64,000 nucleotides of DNA from Fusibacter ferrireducens (GCF_015352425.1 NZ_JADKNH010000009.1:209460-273459); one strand, 5' to 3'. Shown: positions 12,068 through 21,951, counted from the first letter of the stretch. Translations and numbers: made by a program. Notes: generated by a model from the letters alone, not told the origin.

Positions 12068-13237
12068 TTACGAATGTACTTCGCCAATTTTCTGTTTTCT
12101 ATTAAACGTCCACTTTAACAGTGACGGTGTTATCAATGTGGTCACAAGCACCATAAGAATCGTCGCTGCCATATCCTTTTGTGTTAAGATTGACATCTTA
12201 AGGCCTAAATTGGCAACAATAATTGCAACTTCTGCCCTAGGTACCATCCCAACACCAATTTGAAGAGATTGAGTACTGTCAAATCCAGAGAGTCTTGCAC
12301 CTACGCCGCAACCAATTATTTTCCCAAGTGATCCCAATACAATGAGAATTGAACCAATCCCCAGCGCCGAAAGTGCTTCCATAATGTTAATGTCCATCCC
12401 TATACCCACGAAAAATACTGGGGTAAATATAAAACCAGAAATCTTGCCGATTTCATGTGAAATTTGATGTTGATGCTTAGTCATCGAAAAAATGAGACCC
12501 GCAAAATAAGCACCTGTAATCGCTGCAACGCCAAATTCCTCAGATAAAAAAGCTAAAAACAGGCACAATACAATCGCCCATATAATCACTTTATCTTCAA
12601 CGATGAACTTATCATCGATTTTCTTTAACACCCTGATGACAACAAACCCAAGCGCATATAAGATGGCGAAAAAGACCACAATCTTCAAGATGACCATGAA
12701 CACAGAGCTCGTCGCATTAGGACTTACCATACCTACTAAAAGCGTCAAGAGCACAATGCCAACCACATCATCTATAATCGCAGCACCTAAAATCATAATG
12801 CCTTGCTTTGTCCGCAGTTTTCCAATCTCTCTTAAAGTCTGCACAGAAATACTGACAGATGTTGCTGTGGCAACAACGCCTAAAAACAGCGCCACCGTTT
12901 TATCATGTGAAGGCACAATCAACATCATTCCAGCAAACACAAGCACAGCAGGAGCAATAACGCCTCCAAGAGCAATCATTGATGAGGATTTGCCTGACTC
13001 AACTAACTCTTTTACATCCGTCTCCAACCCTGCAATAAACATTAGGAGCACGACCCCAATTTCTGCGAATTGGTTGATAATCTCAGTCTTCTCCATAAAC
13101 CCAGCACCCAAAATCAATCCGACAATAATTTGTCCAAGTACTGCAGGCTGCTTTAGTCTTTCACTGATCAGGCCAGCCACATGTGCTGCCAAAAGAATTG
13201 CCGCTAATTGAAGTAAAAACAAATATTTCGATTCCAT
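12068..13237 (-). CDS. CPA2-type monovalent cation:proton antiporter
   Basis: Integral membrane antiporter of the CPA2 (KefB/NapA-like) family, 389 residues with about 12 helices. Conserved points are LKQPAVLGQIIVGLILG in helices 1-2, LLMFIAGLETDVKEL, GAAIIDDVVGIVLLT with the paired aspartates typical of electrogenic sodium/proton exchangers, and VPRAEVAIIVANLGL. No TrkA-N/RCK regulatory domain follows, so it is the short form. The ATG at 13237 (MESKYLFLLQL) has GGTGGG five bases upstream. It stands alone between prfA and sua5 with its own terminator. Sodium or potassium specificity cannot be settled from sequence. Confidence 0.85.
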   Translation of the reverse strand: MESKYLFLLQLAAILLAAHVAGLISERLKQPAVLGQIIVGLILGAGFMEKTEIINQFAEIGVVLLMFIAGLETDVKELVESGKSSSMIALGGVIAPAVLVFAGMMLIVPSHDKTVALFLGVVATATSVSISVQTLREIGKLRTKQGIMILGAAIIDDVVGIVLLTLLVGMVSPNATSSVFMVILKIVVFFAILYALGFVVIRVLKKIDDKFIVEDKVIIWAIVLCLFLAFLSEEFGVAAITGAYFAGLIFSMTKHQHQISHEIGKISGFIFTPVFFVGIGMDINIMEALSALGIGSILIVLGSLGKIIGCGVGARLSGFDSTQSLQIGVGMVPRAEVAIIVANLGLKMSILTQKDMAATILMVLVTTLITPSLLKWTFNRKQKIGEVHS

Positions 13238-13344
13238 ACTAACCCACCCCATTGGATTTAGTCCACTGAATTAGTATACTCCTTAAAAAAAGACACTTCA
13301 AGGGGTTTAACCGAACTTTAAAATTTCCATGAGAAACATAACAA

Positions 13345-14415
13345 TTACGCCTCTAACGATTTCATAGCCTCCGCTTGGAAAAAAGTCACCAGTTCATCAA
13401 TCATCTCATCAATTTCACCTTGCATATAACTGTCTAATTTATACATCGTCACAGGTATTCTGTGGTCTGTTATACGCCCTTGTGGGAAGTTGTAAGTCCT
13501 GATTTTGGCGCTTCTGTCACCAGTGCCAACTTGACTTCTTCTCTCTTCTGCGATTTCTTCATTTTGCTTGTTCTGTTCTATTTCAAAAAGTCTCGCCTTT
13601 AAAACTTGCATTGCCTTTTCTTTGTTGCTCAATTGCGACTTGCCATCTTGGCAACTTACCACTAACCCTGAAGGCATATGCGTAATTCTAACAGCAGAGT
13701 CAGTGGTGTTGACACTTTGTCCGCCATTTCCAGAAGACCTAAAAACATCTATCCTAAGATCATTGGGCTTAATTTCAACTTCAACATCATCTACCTCGGC
13801 AAGCACTGCAATTGTAGCAGTTGAAGTGTGTATTCTGCCCCCTGACTCCGTTTGTGGAATTCTCTGTACACGATGCGTGCCACTTTCAAACTTAAGCCTA
13901 GAATACGCACCTTGGCCTTTAATCATAACAGAAGCTTCCTTGATCCCGCCGACGCCAGTCTCATTTGTATTGAGTATTTCAACCTTCCAGCGACGCCTTT
14001 CTGCATATCTAATATAAAGTCTCAGGAGTTCAGCTGCGAACAAACCAGCCTCATCGCCACCAGCACCTGCTCTCACTTCTAGAATAACGTTTCTATCATC
14101 ATTTGGGTCTTTAGGCAAAAGTAGTTTTTTAAGATCCATTTCAATGGTTTCAATTGAGCCTTCAAGTTCAGAGAGTTCCATCTTTGCAAGTTCTCGCATT
14201 TCTTCATCATTACTCTCTTGAAGCATTTCTTTAGCTTCTTCAATGCCCTGTTTTACAGCTTTATACTCTTTGTACTTTTCGACAATTTGAGACATCTCCG
14301 AATGTTCTTTCATGAGCTTTTGCCAAAGCGTCTGATCATTTATAACTTCAGGGTCAGATATCTTCAACCCCAACTCTTCAAATCGTTCCTCAATAAATTC
14401 TAACTTGTCAAACAT
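13345..14415 (-). CDS. prfA: Peptide chain release factor 1
   Basis: Class I release factor that terminates translation at UAA and UAG. It has 356 residues. The catalytic loop [15 protein letters not shown] carries the GGQ whose glutamine is methylated by PrmC, encoded just upstream. The start was set to the ATG giving [12 protein letters not shown] because GGAGG lies five bases before it; an in-frame TTG four codons earlier overlaps that site. It lies 53 bp downstream of prmC in the same operon. Confidence 0.96.
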   Translation of the reverse strand: MFDKLEFIEERFEELGLKISDPEVINDQTLWQKLMKEHSEMSQIVEKYKEYKAVKQGIEEAKEMLQESNDEEMRELAKMELSELEGSIETIEMDLKKLLLPKDPNDDRNVILEVRAGAGGDEAGLFAAELLRLYIRYAERRRWKVEILNTNETGVGGIKEASVMIKGQGAYSRLKFESGTHRVQRIPQTESGGRIHTSTATIAVLAEVDDVEVEIKPNDLRIDVFRSSGNGGQSVNTTDSAVRITHMPSGLVVSCQDGKSQLSNKEKAMQVLKARLFEIEQNKQNEEIAEERRSQVGTGDRSAKIRTYNFPQGRITDHRIPVTMYKLDSYMQGEIDEMIDELVTFFQAEAMKSLEA

Positions 14416-14468
14416 AACTTCCTCCAATTATCCGTTCTATTTATCCTTTATAAGTTGAATTTTTTAAT

Positions 14469-15323
14469 TCAACCCATCATGGCATTTTCAAAATGACCAT
14501 ATATAAATCGTGGTACACCACGCAAATCACTAAAAACGCCGATATTATCGTACCCATTTACTTCAAAGAGCTCTACAATTTTCTCGGATTGATCATAACC
14601 CGCCTCAAAGATAAGCAGTCCATTGGGTTTTAAGTACGACTTTGACTTAGGAATAATCCGTCTGTAAAAATCAAGGCCATCCTTCCCACCAAAGAGCGCA
14701 AGTTCAGGTTCATAATCCTTAACTTCGGGTTCAAGCATCTTTAAATCTTTCTCAGAAATATAAGGTGGATTCGACACAATTATATCCATTTTTTGAGGCT
14801 CAATGTTTTCAAATAAATCACTTTTTAAGAGTGTCACTCTTTCTTCCACGCCATTCAGTCTCACATTTTCTCTTGCGATTTCAAGTGCATCTTCTGAAAT
14901 ATCCACTGTTGTCACCTCAGAATATTTTAAGTAATGTGCTAGAGAAATTGCTATGGCACCACTGCCCGTTCCTATGTCCAGTATTTTTGTAGGTTGCTCA
15001 TCCACATATTGAATGATGTACTCCACAAGCGACTCTGTGTCCTGTCTTGGAATGAGAACCCCCTTGCTCACTTTAAAGGGCAATCCCATAAATTCATGAA
15101 CACCCAATATATATTGAATAGGCTCTCTTTGCGCCCGCCTTCTCACCATTTCCACAAGATCGCCATAAGCTTTTTCTGTAATCGCCTGCTGCTTATAAAT
15201 GATCAAGTCTAACACAGAGCAATCCAGCACATGACAAAGCATCCATTTAGATTCAATTTCCCATTCTGAAGTAATCGGCTGTAATGCTTCATTTAACCAC
15301 ACTTGAACCTCTTGAATTGTCAT
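14469..15323 (-). CDS. prmC: Release factor glutamine methyltransferase
   Basis: SAM-dependent enzyme that methylates the GGQ glutamine of release factors. It has 284 residues: an N-terminal helical domain, then a Rossmann methyltransferase domain with the SAM loop ILDIGTGSGAIAISLA and the substrate motif VSNPPYIS, both intact. GGAGG precedes the ATG. It lies between yqhQ (11 bp upstream) and prfA, the standard clostridial arrangement that pairs the enzyme with its substrate. Confidence 0.95.
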   Translation of the reverse strand: MTIQEVQVWLNEALQPITSEWEIESKWMLCHVLDCSVLDLIIYKQQAITEKAYGDLVEMVRRRAQREPIQYILGVHEFMGLPFKVSKGVLIPRQDTESLVEYIIQYVDEQPTKILDIGTGSGAIAISLAHYLKYSEVTTVDISEDALEIARENVRLNGVEERVTLLKSDLFENIEPQKMDIIVSNPPYISEKDLKMLEPEVKDYEPELALFGGKDGLDFYRRIIPKSKSYLKPNGLLIFEAGYDQSEKIVELFEVNGYDNIGVFSDLRGVPRFIYGHFENAMMG

Positions 15324-15334
15324 AAGTGCCTCCG

Positions 15335-16267
15335 CTACAAATCCGAGCCCATGCGATCTAAAACGCTTTTAAAAGCAGCAATTGCCACTTCAAGTTGTTG
15401 ATCGTCGGGTTCTCTTGTCGTCAGTTTTTGCATCCATAAACCTGGTGCACCAATCATTTTAACCCAGCCCGCTTGTGATTTGCCAGCTATTTTTATAAAC
15501 TCATACGAAAGCCCTGCCACAAGAGGTAACAAAACAATTTTTGTCAGTATTCTTATAATCAAGTTTGACCAACCTATGAAAGTAAACAAAATGATGCTGA
15601 TCATCAAAACTAAAAATACAAAACTCGTGCCACATCTTGGATGCAACGTCGTATACTTTCTCGCATTCTCAACAGTAACTTCTTCTCCATGTTCAAAACA
15701 ATGTATGGTTTTATGCTCAGCACCATGATACTGAAAGACACGTCTTATATCTTTCATCTGAGAGATAATGACAATATAAGCGATAAACACGCCAATTTTT
15801 ACGACGCCCTCAATTGCGCTCAATAAGATTTGATTCGTAATGACACTTTTTAACAAACCCACTGAAAAAGTAGGCACTATGCCAAAGAGCACTAGTGCGA
15901 AACCAAAAGCGGTCAAAATGGATATCGCCATTAAAATGTCATCTGCACGCTTGCCAAGCTTTGTGTACAAAAATTTTTCGAATTTAGACTGTTCGTAATT
16001 TTCATCTGTCTCAGCGTAAAATTCAGCTGAGTAAGTCAACGCTTTAATCCCCACAGTCATAGAGGCAACTAGATTGAAAACGCCTCTGAGAATTGGCATT
16101 TTCGCGATTTTCCACTTTTCAATTGGGCTACCTTTTTCCATCTTCACTTCTATATTACCATCTGGCTTGCGAACGGCAATAGCAATGTCTTCTTTGCCGC
16201 GCATCATAACCCCTTCAATTAAGGCCTGCCCACCAATGCTTGTATATTTGATCTTTTTTTCTGACAT
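15335..16267 (-). CDS. DUF1385 membrane protein (YqhQ family)
   Basis: A 310-residue membrane protein of the DUF1385 family, function unknown. The N-terminal family signature is SIGGQALIEGVMMRGKE, the central signature is YHGAEHKTIHCFEHGEEVT, and LHPRCGTSFVFLVLMIS follows. Several membrane helices flank these histidine-rich blocks, which suggests a metal site, but this is inference. The ATG at 16267 (MSEKKIKY) follows AAAGGAAG; the longer form would need a TTG. A TATAAT box lies about 43 bp upstream without a good -35. It heads the yqhQ-prmC-prfA operon. Confidence 0.85.
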   Translation of the reverse strand: MSEKKIKYTSIGGQALIEGVMMRGKEDIAIAVRKPDGNIEVKMEKGSPIEKWKIAKMPILRGVFNLVASMTVGIKALTYSAEFYAETDENYEQSKFEKFLYTKLGKRADDILMAISILTAFGFALVLFGIVPTFSVGLLKSVITNQILLSAIEGVVKIGVFIAYIVIISQMKDIRRVFQYHGAEHKTIHCFEHGEEVTVENARKYTTLHPRCGTSFVFLVLMISIILFTFIGWSNLIIRILTKIVLLPLVAGLSYEFIKIAGKSQAGWVKMIGAPGLWMQKLTTREPDDQQLEVAIAAFKSVLDRMGSDL

Positions 16268-16400
16268 ACGACTTCCTTTCAATAGCGAAATTCAAAGATT
16301 TTCTTCTATATTATAGTCTAATAACATGTCTATTCCATTAAACGACTGTTAATTATTTTATCATATTTGCAAGTAAAATTATAGTAATTAATTTTAACAC

Positions 16401-16463
16401 AAAAAAAGGCTCCCACTTTATTTGCTTTGATCTTTTGGATCAAACAATAGAGCGGAATCCTTA
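16401..16463 (-). terminator. Long terminator hairpin after the tdk operon
   Basis: On the minus strand a long imperfect stem has TTTGATC paired with GATCAAA at its tip and AAGG/CCTT at its base, followed by seven Ts. It lies about 40 bp after the flavodoxin-ferredoxin gene stop. Confidence 0.8.
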
Positions 16464-16500
16464 TACACTTGCCTTATATCCATGCACTTCACACAGTGTC

Positions 16501-17286
16501 TTACTCTTTTTGGGGTTTTAGGGCATCTAGCTTGACGGTTTTCTTTTGGATCAAATGCTTTTGGTTGAGCATAAAGGCATTTTTGGGACAGTAATTGACA
16601 CAACGCATACAAGCAATACAGTTGTGATGATCGATTGAAATTTTTGAATCCACATATGAAATCACATGCATAGGGCAATGCTTGATACAGCTGCTACACT
16701 GAACACACTCTTCATGATTTACTTCGATCTTTTCACTCATGGAAGTCCATATCTTTCGATTCTTAGAGATCATGCGCATCCAATCAGAAAGCAAAGGCAC
16801 ACGTCTCCATTTGGTTTCTCCTTGGATCAACTTTTCTAAAAATGAATTTAGTTTTGGGATCACCAACGCCTGTTTTTTGAGACCTTCTTCCACTTTTTTT
16901 TGAGAAGTTTGCATACTTGTGGCCATTTTGATCTCACAGGCACCAACGCACTTGTAGCCCTTTTCAGTCAAGATCTTTTTTGCAGGCCCCACCACACCAC
17001 CAGAAAAAGCTTCCATTGTATCAATCATAAAAATCGACTGCCCATTGCTTTGAGGCAAGCTCTCAATAAAATGCCATACATTTGGAAAAGTAGATTGAAT
17101 CGCCACGGGAAAAATGAGACCTATTAAAGTAGAGTGATCCTGCTCTTGAAAAGCAGATGTCCCCATTTCAGTGAAGGTCACTGAGTACCCTCTTTGTTTG
17201 AAAAATGCCTCAGTTTCTTTTGCAACGACCAAAGTATTACCGGTTCCAGAAAAATAATACAGCGCAACAGCCTTAAAGTCTAACAT
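16501..17286 (-). CDS. EFR1-type flavodoxin-ferredoxin fusion protein
   Basis: A 261-residue electron-transfer protein. The N-terminal half is a flavodoxin-like domain with the FMN phosphate loop YFSGTGNTLVVAKE. The C-terminal half has two [4Fe-4S] motifs, CVQCSSCIKHCP and CIACMRCVNYCP. This matches the EFR1-family layout common in anaerobes; the redox partners are unknown. It starts 11 bp after the preceding membrane-protein gene, with GGGAG upstream, and ends the tdk-araC operon. A methyl-donor or reductase role cannot be assigned. Confidence 0.85.
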   Translation of the reverse strand: MLDFKAVALYYFSGTGNTLVVAKETEAFFKQRGYSVTFTEMGTSAFQEQDHSTLIGLIFPVAIQSTFPNVWHFIESLPQSNGQSIFMIDTMEAFSGGVVGPAKKILTEKGYKCVGACEIKMATSMQTSQKKVEEGLKKQALVIPKLNSFLEKLIQGETKWRRVPLLSDWMRMISKNRKIWTSMSEKIEVNHEECVQCSSCIKHCPMHVISYVDSKISIDHHNCIACMRCVNYCPKNAFMLNQKHLIQKKTVKLDALKPQKE

Positions 17287-17297
17287 ATCTTTTCTCC

Positions 17298-17663
17298 CTA
17301 CATCGTAATGGCTAATATAAATAGATAAACTGCCAGTGACATGTTTACTATTTCGAGCAACATGAGCGTCTTGGACATTTCAGTTGGCGATTTGGGAAAA
17401 ATTTTCCCTAAATCAAGTGCATAAACTAAAAAATAGAGCACAGAGACAACCTTTGCACCTAAAACAGCAAACTCAGATGATTTCAGCATCCAATAAGATG
17501 TCACATAGGTCATTACCCCCAGTGAAATCAAAAAGATATTAAATCCCCAGAACACCACACCTTTCAACTTACTGAAATCGCGATTTTCAATGGGACCTCC
17601 TGGAACTAAAATCGAAAGTAACGTCACATTTAAGAACAGTATAAAACTTACATAATAATTCAT
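17298..17663 (-). CDS. Small four-helix membrane protein, function unknown
   Basis: A 121-residue hydrophobic protein with four predicted membrane helices (FILFLNVTLLSILVPGG, GFNIFLISLGVMTYV, KVVSVLYFLVYALDLG and EIVNMSLAVYLFILAITM). I do not recognise the family. The start is set at the ATG giving MNYYVSFILFLN, behind a perfect AAGGAGG 11 bases upstream. A longer form starting 30 codons earlier, overlapping the araC end, is possible but has a weak ribosome site. It lies between an AraC regulator and a flavodoxin-ferredoxin gene, so the regulator may control both. Confidence 0.65.
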   Translation of the reverse strand: MNYYVSFILFLNVTLLSILVPGGPIENRDFSKLKGVVFWGFNIFLISLGVMTYVTSYWMLKSSEFAVLGAKVVSVLYFLVYALDLGKIFPKSPTEMSKTLMLLEIVNMSLAVYLFILAITM

Positions 17664-17739
17664 CTTTGAATCAACCTCCTTATAGAACTTTATATCGTTA
17701 TTATATAAAGGGTTACCCAAAAATAATTGTAAAAAATCA

Positions 17740-18540
17740 TCAACTTTGACCATCTTTCTTTCGACTCATTTCCAATATATACTTTAACGTCAATTCATTT
17801 TGTGTTTCGGATAATTGTTTTGTCGTTTTACCGGTGTATTTTTGGCTGGTTTTAATCAAATGCGCTTGGTCATAATAATGTGATTGTAGTTTTTCTGCAT
17901 CGCCTATCCGACTTGAAAATTTAATAATATCAGCATACGCTTTTGGTGTTAATCCCATTTTCTTTTTAAACTGTCTCTCTAGTGTGCTTACGCTCATATA
18001 AAAATAATCTGCCATTGCTTTAACAGAAAACTCTGCGCTATGCGCTTCTATATAATCCATCATTTCAGTGTCTAACTGGTCATTTTCCAAATAGAGTTCA
18101 AATCTTGTCTCTAAAAAAGCATAGATGTGTCTGACACGTGCTTCAGCAGACAGCTCTTGTTTTAACGCCGAGAACAGATCCCAAAGTTCGGGAGTGCCAG
18201 TCATTGTGCGGTCCGTAATTTCGTTGCAATTTAAATTAAAAAGCAACATAAATGCAGGTGGCAAAATTGAAATGCCAATCTGATAGACATTTTCTCCATA
18301 GAATACTTTCTTAGCACTTTGAATCTGACCGACAACGACGACATTCGGCACTTTATCATAGCTGCCATTGTCCAGAACCATGTCATATAGGCTTTCAAAG
18401 TTGAATATGATATTGAGATGTCCAAGCGGCATAATCAGATCTTCTCTCTTATCCACTGGAAGATCAGAGTATTGCACAATCCAGACATAATCAATCAGTT
18501 TTTCAAGATTTTCAGGAGGTAAAACATGATCTACCCTCAC
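17740..18540 (-). CDS. AraC-family transcriptional regulator
   Basis: A 266-residue regulator. The N-terminal ~140 residues form an effector-type domain of the kind that begins with PPENLEKLIDYVWIVQY (DUF6597-like). The C-terminal part carries the AraC double helix-turn-helix, with MADYFYMSVSTLERQFKKKM as the first helix pair and GLTPKAYADIIKFSSRI following. The start overlaps the tdk stop by 4 bp, so it is co-translated with tdk. The ligand and targets are unknown; the downstream membrane protein and flavodoxin-ferredoxin are the obvious candidates. Confidence 0.85.
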   Translation of the reverse strand: MRVDHVLPPENLEKLIDYVWIVQYSDLPVDKREDLIMPLGHLNIIFNFESLYDMVLDNGSYDKVPNVVVVGQIQSAKKVFYGENVYQIGISILPPAFMLLFNLNCNEITDRTMTGTPELWDLFSALKQELSAEARVRHIYAFLETRFELYLENDQLDTEMMDYIEAHSAEFSVKAMADYFYMSVSTLERQFKKKMGLTPKAYADIIKFSSRIGDAEKLQSHYYDQAHLIKTSQKYTGKTTKQLSETQNELTLKYILEMSRKKDGQS

Positions 18541-19133
18541 GACTTGGAAACCTTATCCTTAAATTCAAAATAACAAGAAGCACAGAGTGATTCATATTCC
18601 ACCTGATTCTCGCCATCTATAGCCACTTGATCCCCTTCAAAGACAAATTCTCCATTGATTTTTCTGCCGTTGAGAATTGCTTTTCTGCCGCATCTACAAA
18701 TGGTTTTGAGTTCTTCTAAACTATGCGCTAAAAGAAGCAACCGTTCAGAACCTTCAAATCCTCTCATTGAAAAGTCTGTCCGAAGCCCATAGCAAATCAC
18801 TGGTATATTGCGCTTAACTGCGATTTCAAAAAAATGGTCAATATGATGACGTTTAAAAAACTGGGCCTCATCCACAAGAATACAATCCACTTTGCCATGT
18901 GTATTCAAATATTGATCCACACATTGATTCACATCATCTTCGGGTTTGATTAAGATATCCACAGTCTTGGAGATCCCCAATCTTGAAACCACTTGATCGC
19001 CCCCTTTTGTATCTGTAAAAGGTTTGACGATAATAGAATGCATGCCGCGTTCCTTATAATTGTACATCACTTGCATCAAAGCCGTGGACTTTCCACAGTT
19101 CATTGCACCATATCTAAAATATAATTTTGCCAT
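18537..19133 (-). CDS. tdk: Thymidine kinase
   Basis: Salvage enzyme that phosphorylates thymidine. It has 198 residues of the type II (tetrameric) family. The P-loop-like GAMNCGKSTALMQ begins the protein, DCILVDEAQFF is the Walker B region with the catalytic glutamate, and the zinc ribbon uses CRCGRKA and CASCYFE. A GGGGG site precedes the ATG. A promoter lies about 50 bp upstream. Tdk beside rpmE and rho is typical of Gram-positive bacteria. Confidence 0.95.
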   Translation of the reverse strand: MAKLYFRYGAMNCGKSTALMQVMYNYKERGMHSIIVKPFTDTKGGDQVVSRLGISKTVDILIKPEDDVNQCVDQYLNTHGKVDCILVDEAQFFKRHHIDHFFEIAVKRNIPVICYGLRTDFSMRGFEGSERLLLLAHSLEELKTICRCGRKAILNGRKINGEFVFEGDQVAIDGENQVEYESLCASCYFEFKDKVSKS

Positions 19134-19183
19134 TTTATTTGCCCCCAGCGGATTAATATTTTGCTGCTTATTTGTTACATTCT

Positions 19184-19212
19184 ATTTTACCATTGATATA
19201 CTTGAATTTGAA
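19184..19212 (-). promoter_or_regulatory. Putative promoter of the tdk operon
   Basis: On the minus strand TTCAAA and TAAAAT are separated by exactly 17 bp, about 50 bp before tdk. The -35 box overlaps the last codons region upstream of the cutC stop. Confidence 0.5.
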
Positions 19213-19219
19213 TGTCCTC

Positions 19220-19831
19220 TCAAACAATTTTACTGCCATGCACCTCAGATACACCTGTTTTTTCTACCAATTCAAGGTAGTTGTCCTTTGTCACGCCACC
19301 ACCTGGCATGATGATGATTTCGCCTTTGCTCTCCCTATGAAGTGCCTTTAAAGACTCTATATTATCAAACGCCGAGTGCTTTCCACCTTTTGTCAATATC
19401 CTCTTAACGCCTATGTCCTTAAGCCAATGCATGGACCTAAACAGATCCTTGCATTCATCAAAAGCCATATGAAAAGTGACTTCCATGCCTGTGGCTGCCA
19501 CCATAAAGGCTTCCATATACGTTTTATCAACCTCGCCATCACTTGTTAAAGCTCCAATTGCAATACCTTGATATCCCCATTTTTTACAGAGTTCAATCGT
19601 TTTCAACATTACTTCAAATTCTTTAACTGTGTATATAAAATCGCCTCCCCTAGGCCTAACTAAAGCCATCAAGGGGATTTTAATTTTTTGCCGAATTTTC
19701 ATGAGCATGTCTTCATCAGGCGTTACGCCTCCTATGTTTAAGCACTTGCAGACTTCAAGTCGATCTGCATGGTTCCGTGCTGCAATACAAGCCATTTCAA
19801 AATTGTCTATACAAGCTTCTCTTATGATCAC
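19220..19831 (-). CDS. cutC: CutC-family protein
   Basis: TIM-barrel protein of the CutC family, 203 residues and slightly shorter than most members (about 230-250). Family blocks are IREACIDNFEMACIAARNHA at the N-terminus, LMALVRPRGGDFIYT, VTFHMAFDECKDLF and RILTKGGKHSAFDNI. CutC was linked to copper tolerance in E. coli, but the biochemical role is uncertain. The start is a GTG behind GGAGG; no ATG fits better. It is separated from rpmE by a terminator and lies just upstream of tdk. Confidence 0.88.
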   Translation of the reverse strand: MIIREACIDNFEMACIAARNHADRLEVCKCLNIGGVTPDEDMLMKIRQKIKIPLMALVRPRGGDFIYTVKEFEVMLKTIELCKKWGYQGIAIGALTSDGEVDKTYMEAFMVAATGMEVTFHMAFDECKDLFRSMHWLKDIGVKRILTKGGKHSAFDNIESLKALHRESKGEIIIMPGGGVTKDNYLELVEKTGVSEVHGSKIV

Positions 19832-19932
19832 AATGCCTCCAACGCCTTCTTGCTGACGCTTTCTCCAATTAGAACCTCTGAAAATTCTTTCGGTTCAAAT
19901 CAAATCGTTTTAATTCATGTCGTTTTAACAAC

Positions 19933-19960
19933 AAAAAAGGTTGGGAATTTTTCCCAACCT
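19933..19960 (-). terminator. Terminator after rpmE
   Basis: A perfect 10-bp stem (AGGTTGGGAA with TTCCCAACCT), followed on the minus strand by six Ts, 14 bp after the rpmE stop. Confidence 0.9.
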
Positions 19961-19974
19961 CAACAATCTCAAAT

Positions 19975-20175
19975 TTATTTAAGACCATATTTCTCTTTGA
20001 ATTTATCTGCTCTACCGCCGCGTTCTACTTGTTTAACTTGACCTGTAAAGAACGGATGACACTCAGAACAAATCTCGATTCTTATCTCTTCTTTTGTCGA
20101 TTTAGTCTTGAAGTTGTTTCCGCATGCGCAGTGTACTTCAATCTCATGATAATCTGGATGAATTCCTTGTTTCAT
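19975..20175 (-). CDS. rpmE: Ribosomal protein L31 (zinc-binding form)
   Basis: Large-subunit ribosomal protein of 66 residues. It is the zinc-binding (C+) type: C16 and C18 in HCACGNNF, C37 and C40 in CSECHPFF. It ends in the usual basic tail [17 protein letters not shown] ribosome site with AGAGGTG lies ahead of the ATG, and a good promoter precedes it. It sits directly downstream of rho, the common Firmicute order, and has its own terminator. Confidence 0.97.
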   Translation of the reverse strand: MKQGIHPDYHEIEVHCACGNNFKTKSTKEEIRIEICSECHPFFTGQVKQVERGGRADKFKEKYGLK

Positions 20176-20241
20176 TATTGTTCACCTCTTTCTTTCTAAA
20201 ATTTATATCAATAATAGATAATCTAATTTCAAGCCTTATCA

Positions 20242-20270
20242 TTGTACCACAGTTGATTAAGACTTTCAAT
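20242..20270 (-). promoter_or_regulatory. Putative promoter of rpmE
   Basis: On the minus strand TTGAAA and TACAAT are separated by 17 bp, about 65 bp before the rpmE start codon. Transcription independent of rho is implied. Confidence 0.65.
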
Positions 20271-20275
20271 CACTT

Positions 20276-21682
20276 TTATAAAAAATCCCTATTTATGAGT
20301 TTTACGAATTCGTCATTGTTTCTTGTGCTGATCAAAGTATCAATTAATTTTTCTGTACTCTCTGCACTGTTTGACTTATCCAGATGCCTTCTGATACGCC
20401 ATACGGCCTCAAGCTCATTCTTGTTGAATAAAAATTCTTCGCGTCGCGTGCCGGATTTCCTAATATCAACAGATGGAAATATCCGTTTTTCAGAAAGTCT
20501 TCGATCTAAAATCAACTCCATGTTGCCAGTGCCCTTGAATTCTTCGAAGATGACATCATCCATTCGAGATCCCGTCTCTACAAGTGCTGTGGCGAGAATC
20601 GTAAGCGATCCGCCTTCTTCAACATTTCTTGCTGCGCCAAAAAAACGCTTAGGCTTGTGAAGGGCATTTGGATCAAGACCACCTGACAATGTCTTGCCAC
20701 TAGAAGGCATCACCAAGTTATATGCCCTTGCCAGTCTGGTAATACTATCGAGTAAAATCACCACGTCCTTTTTCTGTTCAACAAGTGCTTTGGCGCGATT
20801 CAGCACCATTTCAGCCACTTTCACATGATGAGAAGGCAATTCATCAAAAGTACTGTAGACCACATCTGCATTAATAGAGCGTTTCATGTCAGTTACTTCT
20901 TCAGGTCTCTCATCAATGAGCAACACAATGAGCTCCACATCAGGATAGTTTTTAGAAATGCTTTTCGCAATTTTTTGAAGTAAAATGGTCTTTCCAGATT
21001 TAGGCGGGGCTACAATAAGCCCTCTTTGACCTTTTCCAATTGGCGAAACAATGTCTATGATTCTCATGGCAAGTTCCCTAGAATCGCCTTCAAGTTTAAA
21101 TCTCGAAGTTGGATACATTGGCGTCAAATCATCAAATTTAGGTCTTTTCCCATTGGATTCTGGCTTCAAACCATTGATCTGTTTTACATATAAAAGTGCC
21201 CGAAAGCGTTCTCCAGGATTTGGCGTACGCGTTACGCCCATAATTTTATCCCCTGTTCTCATGGAGAATTTTCTAATTTGAGAAGGGGACACATAGACGT
21301 CCAGTTCACTGGATAAAAAGTTTTGGAATCTTAAAAATCCGTAGCCTTGTTCGATAATTTCCAGCACACCTTCCACATCCTGTTTGCCTTCATTATTTTC
21401 CCTTTTGCCCCTTGATTCCGTCTCGTTCGACTTGTCCTCTACACTGATGCAATCCTCCTCGGAGTCGTCCTCTAAATCCTCTTCGTTCATGTCCTCCGAA
21501 AAGTCATCCTCAATGAATTCAATGGTTTCATCGTTCTCACTCTCTGAAGTTTCCTGGTTGCCATTAATGATCAAATCAATCAAATCATCTTTTCTACGCC
21601 TTGTCAAATCTTCAAATCCCATCGCTTTAGCAATCTCTTTCAAGTCTTGAACTTTTTTCAAGCGCAATGTTCTAATATCCAT
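20276..21682 (-). CDS. rho: Transcription termination factor Rho
   Basis: Hexameric RNA helicase that ends transcription, 468 residues. Domains are an N-terminal SAP-like Rho_N (residues 1-42), a very acidic segment at residues 44-86, a cold-shock RNA-binding domain from about 102 ([16 protein letters not shown]), and a RecA-type ATPase with [13 protein letters not shown] (Walker A), [18 protein letters not shown] and [16 protein letters not shown]. The ATG at 21682 ([12 protein letters not shown]) is preferred over upstream in-frame starts because GGAGG lies five bases before it and the Rho_N domain starts there. It heads the rho-rpmE pair. Confidence 0.95.
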   Translation of the reverse strand: MDIRTLRLKKVQDLKEIAKAMGFEDLTRRRKDDLIDLIINGNQETSESENDETIEFIEDDFSEDMNEEDLEDDSEEDCISVEDKSNETESRGKRENNEGKQDVEGVLEIIEQGYGFLRFQNFLSSELDVYVSPSQIRKFSMRTGDKIMGVTRTPNPGERFRALLYVKQINGLKPESNGKRPKFDDLTPMYPTSRFKLEGDSRELAMRIIDIVSPIGKGQRGLIVAPPKSGKTILLQKIAKSISKNYPDVELIVLLIDERPEEVTDMKRSINADVVYSTFDELPSHHVKVAEMVLNRAKALVEQKKDVVILLDSITRLARAYNLVMPSSGKTLSGGLDPNALHKPKRFFGAARNVEEGGSLTILATALVETGSRMDDVIFEEFKGTGNMELILDRRLSEKRIFPSVDIRKSGTRREEFLFNKNELEAVWRIRRHLDKSNSAESTEKLIDTLISTRNNDEFVKLINRDFL

Positions 21683-21743
21683 TTTTCCTCCAATTTGCAA
21701 CGTTATTATGTAATTTTTAAATTTTAATGAACAAACAAAATAA

Positions 21744-21772
21744 TTGATAAACAATCGTTTAAAAATAGTCAA
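21744..21772 (-). promoter_or_regulatory. Possible promoter of rho
   Basis: On the minus strand TTGACT is followed after 17 bp by TATCAA, giving a leader of about 55 bases before rho. The -10 box is weak. Confidence 0.35.
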
Positions 21773-21951
21773 ATTGTGATATATTAAAGGAGATGTCCTT
21801 CTATTTTCTTCGGGGAAATTTAGGTTATTGCAAAAAAGAATGGTTCTGAGAAAATTCACACAAAGAATTGATGTTCACTAGAATAAATAGAATTGTTGCT
21901 ACAGATAATACTAACATACTTCTGTAGACAAATCAAATGAAGGTGGTTGCA

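Noticed and set aside
16418..16678. Minus-strand 86-codon cysteine-rich frame
   Set aside because: It is an out-of-frame shadow of the ferredoxin part of the flavodoxin-ferredoxin gene; the cysteines come from another frame.
19855..19930. Possible tRNA fragment with GGTTCAAATC
   Set aside because: No cloverleaf can be formed; there is no acceptor stem or anticodon arm around the T-loop-like string.
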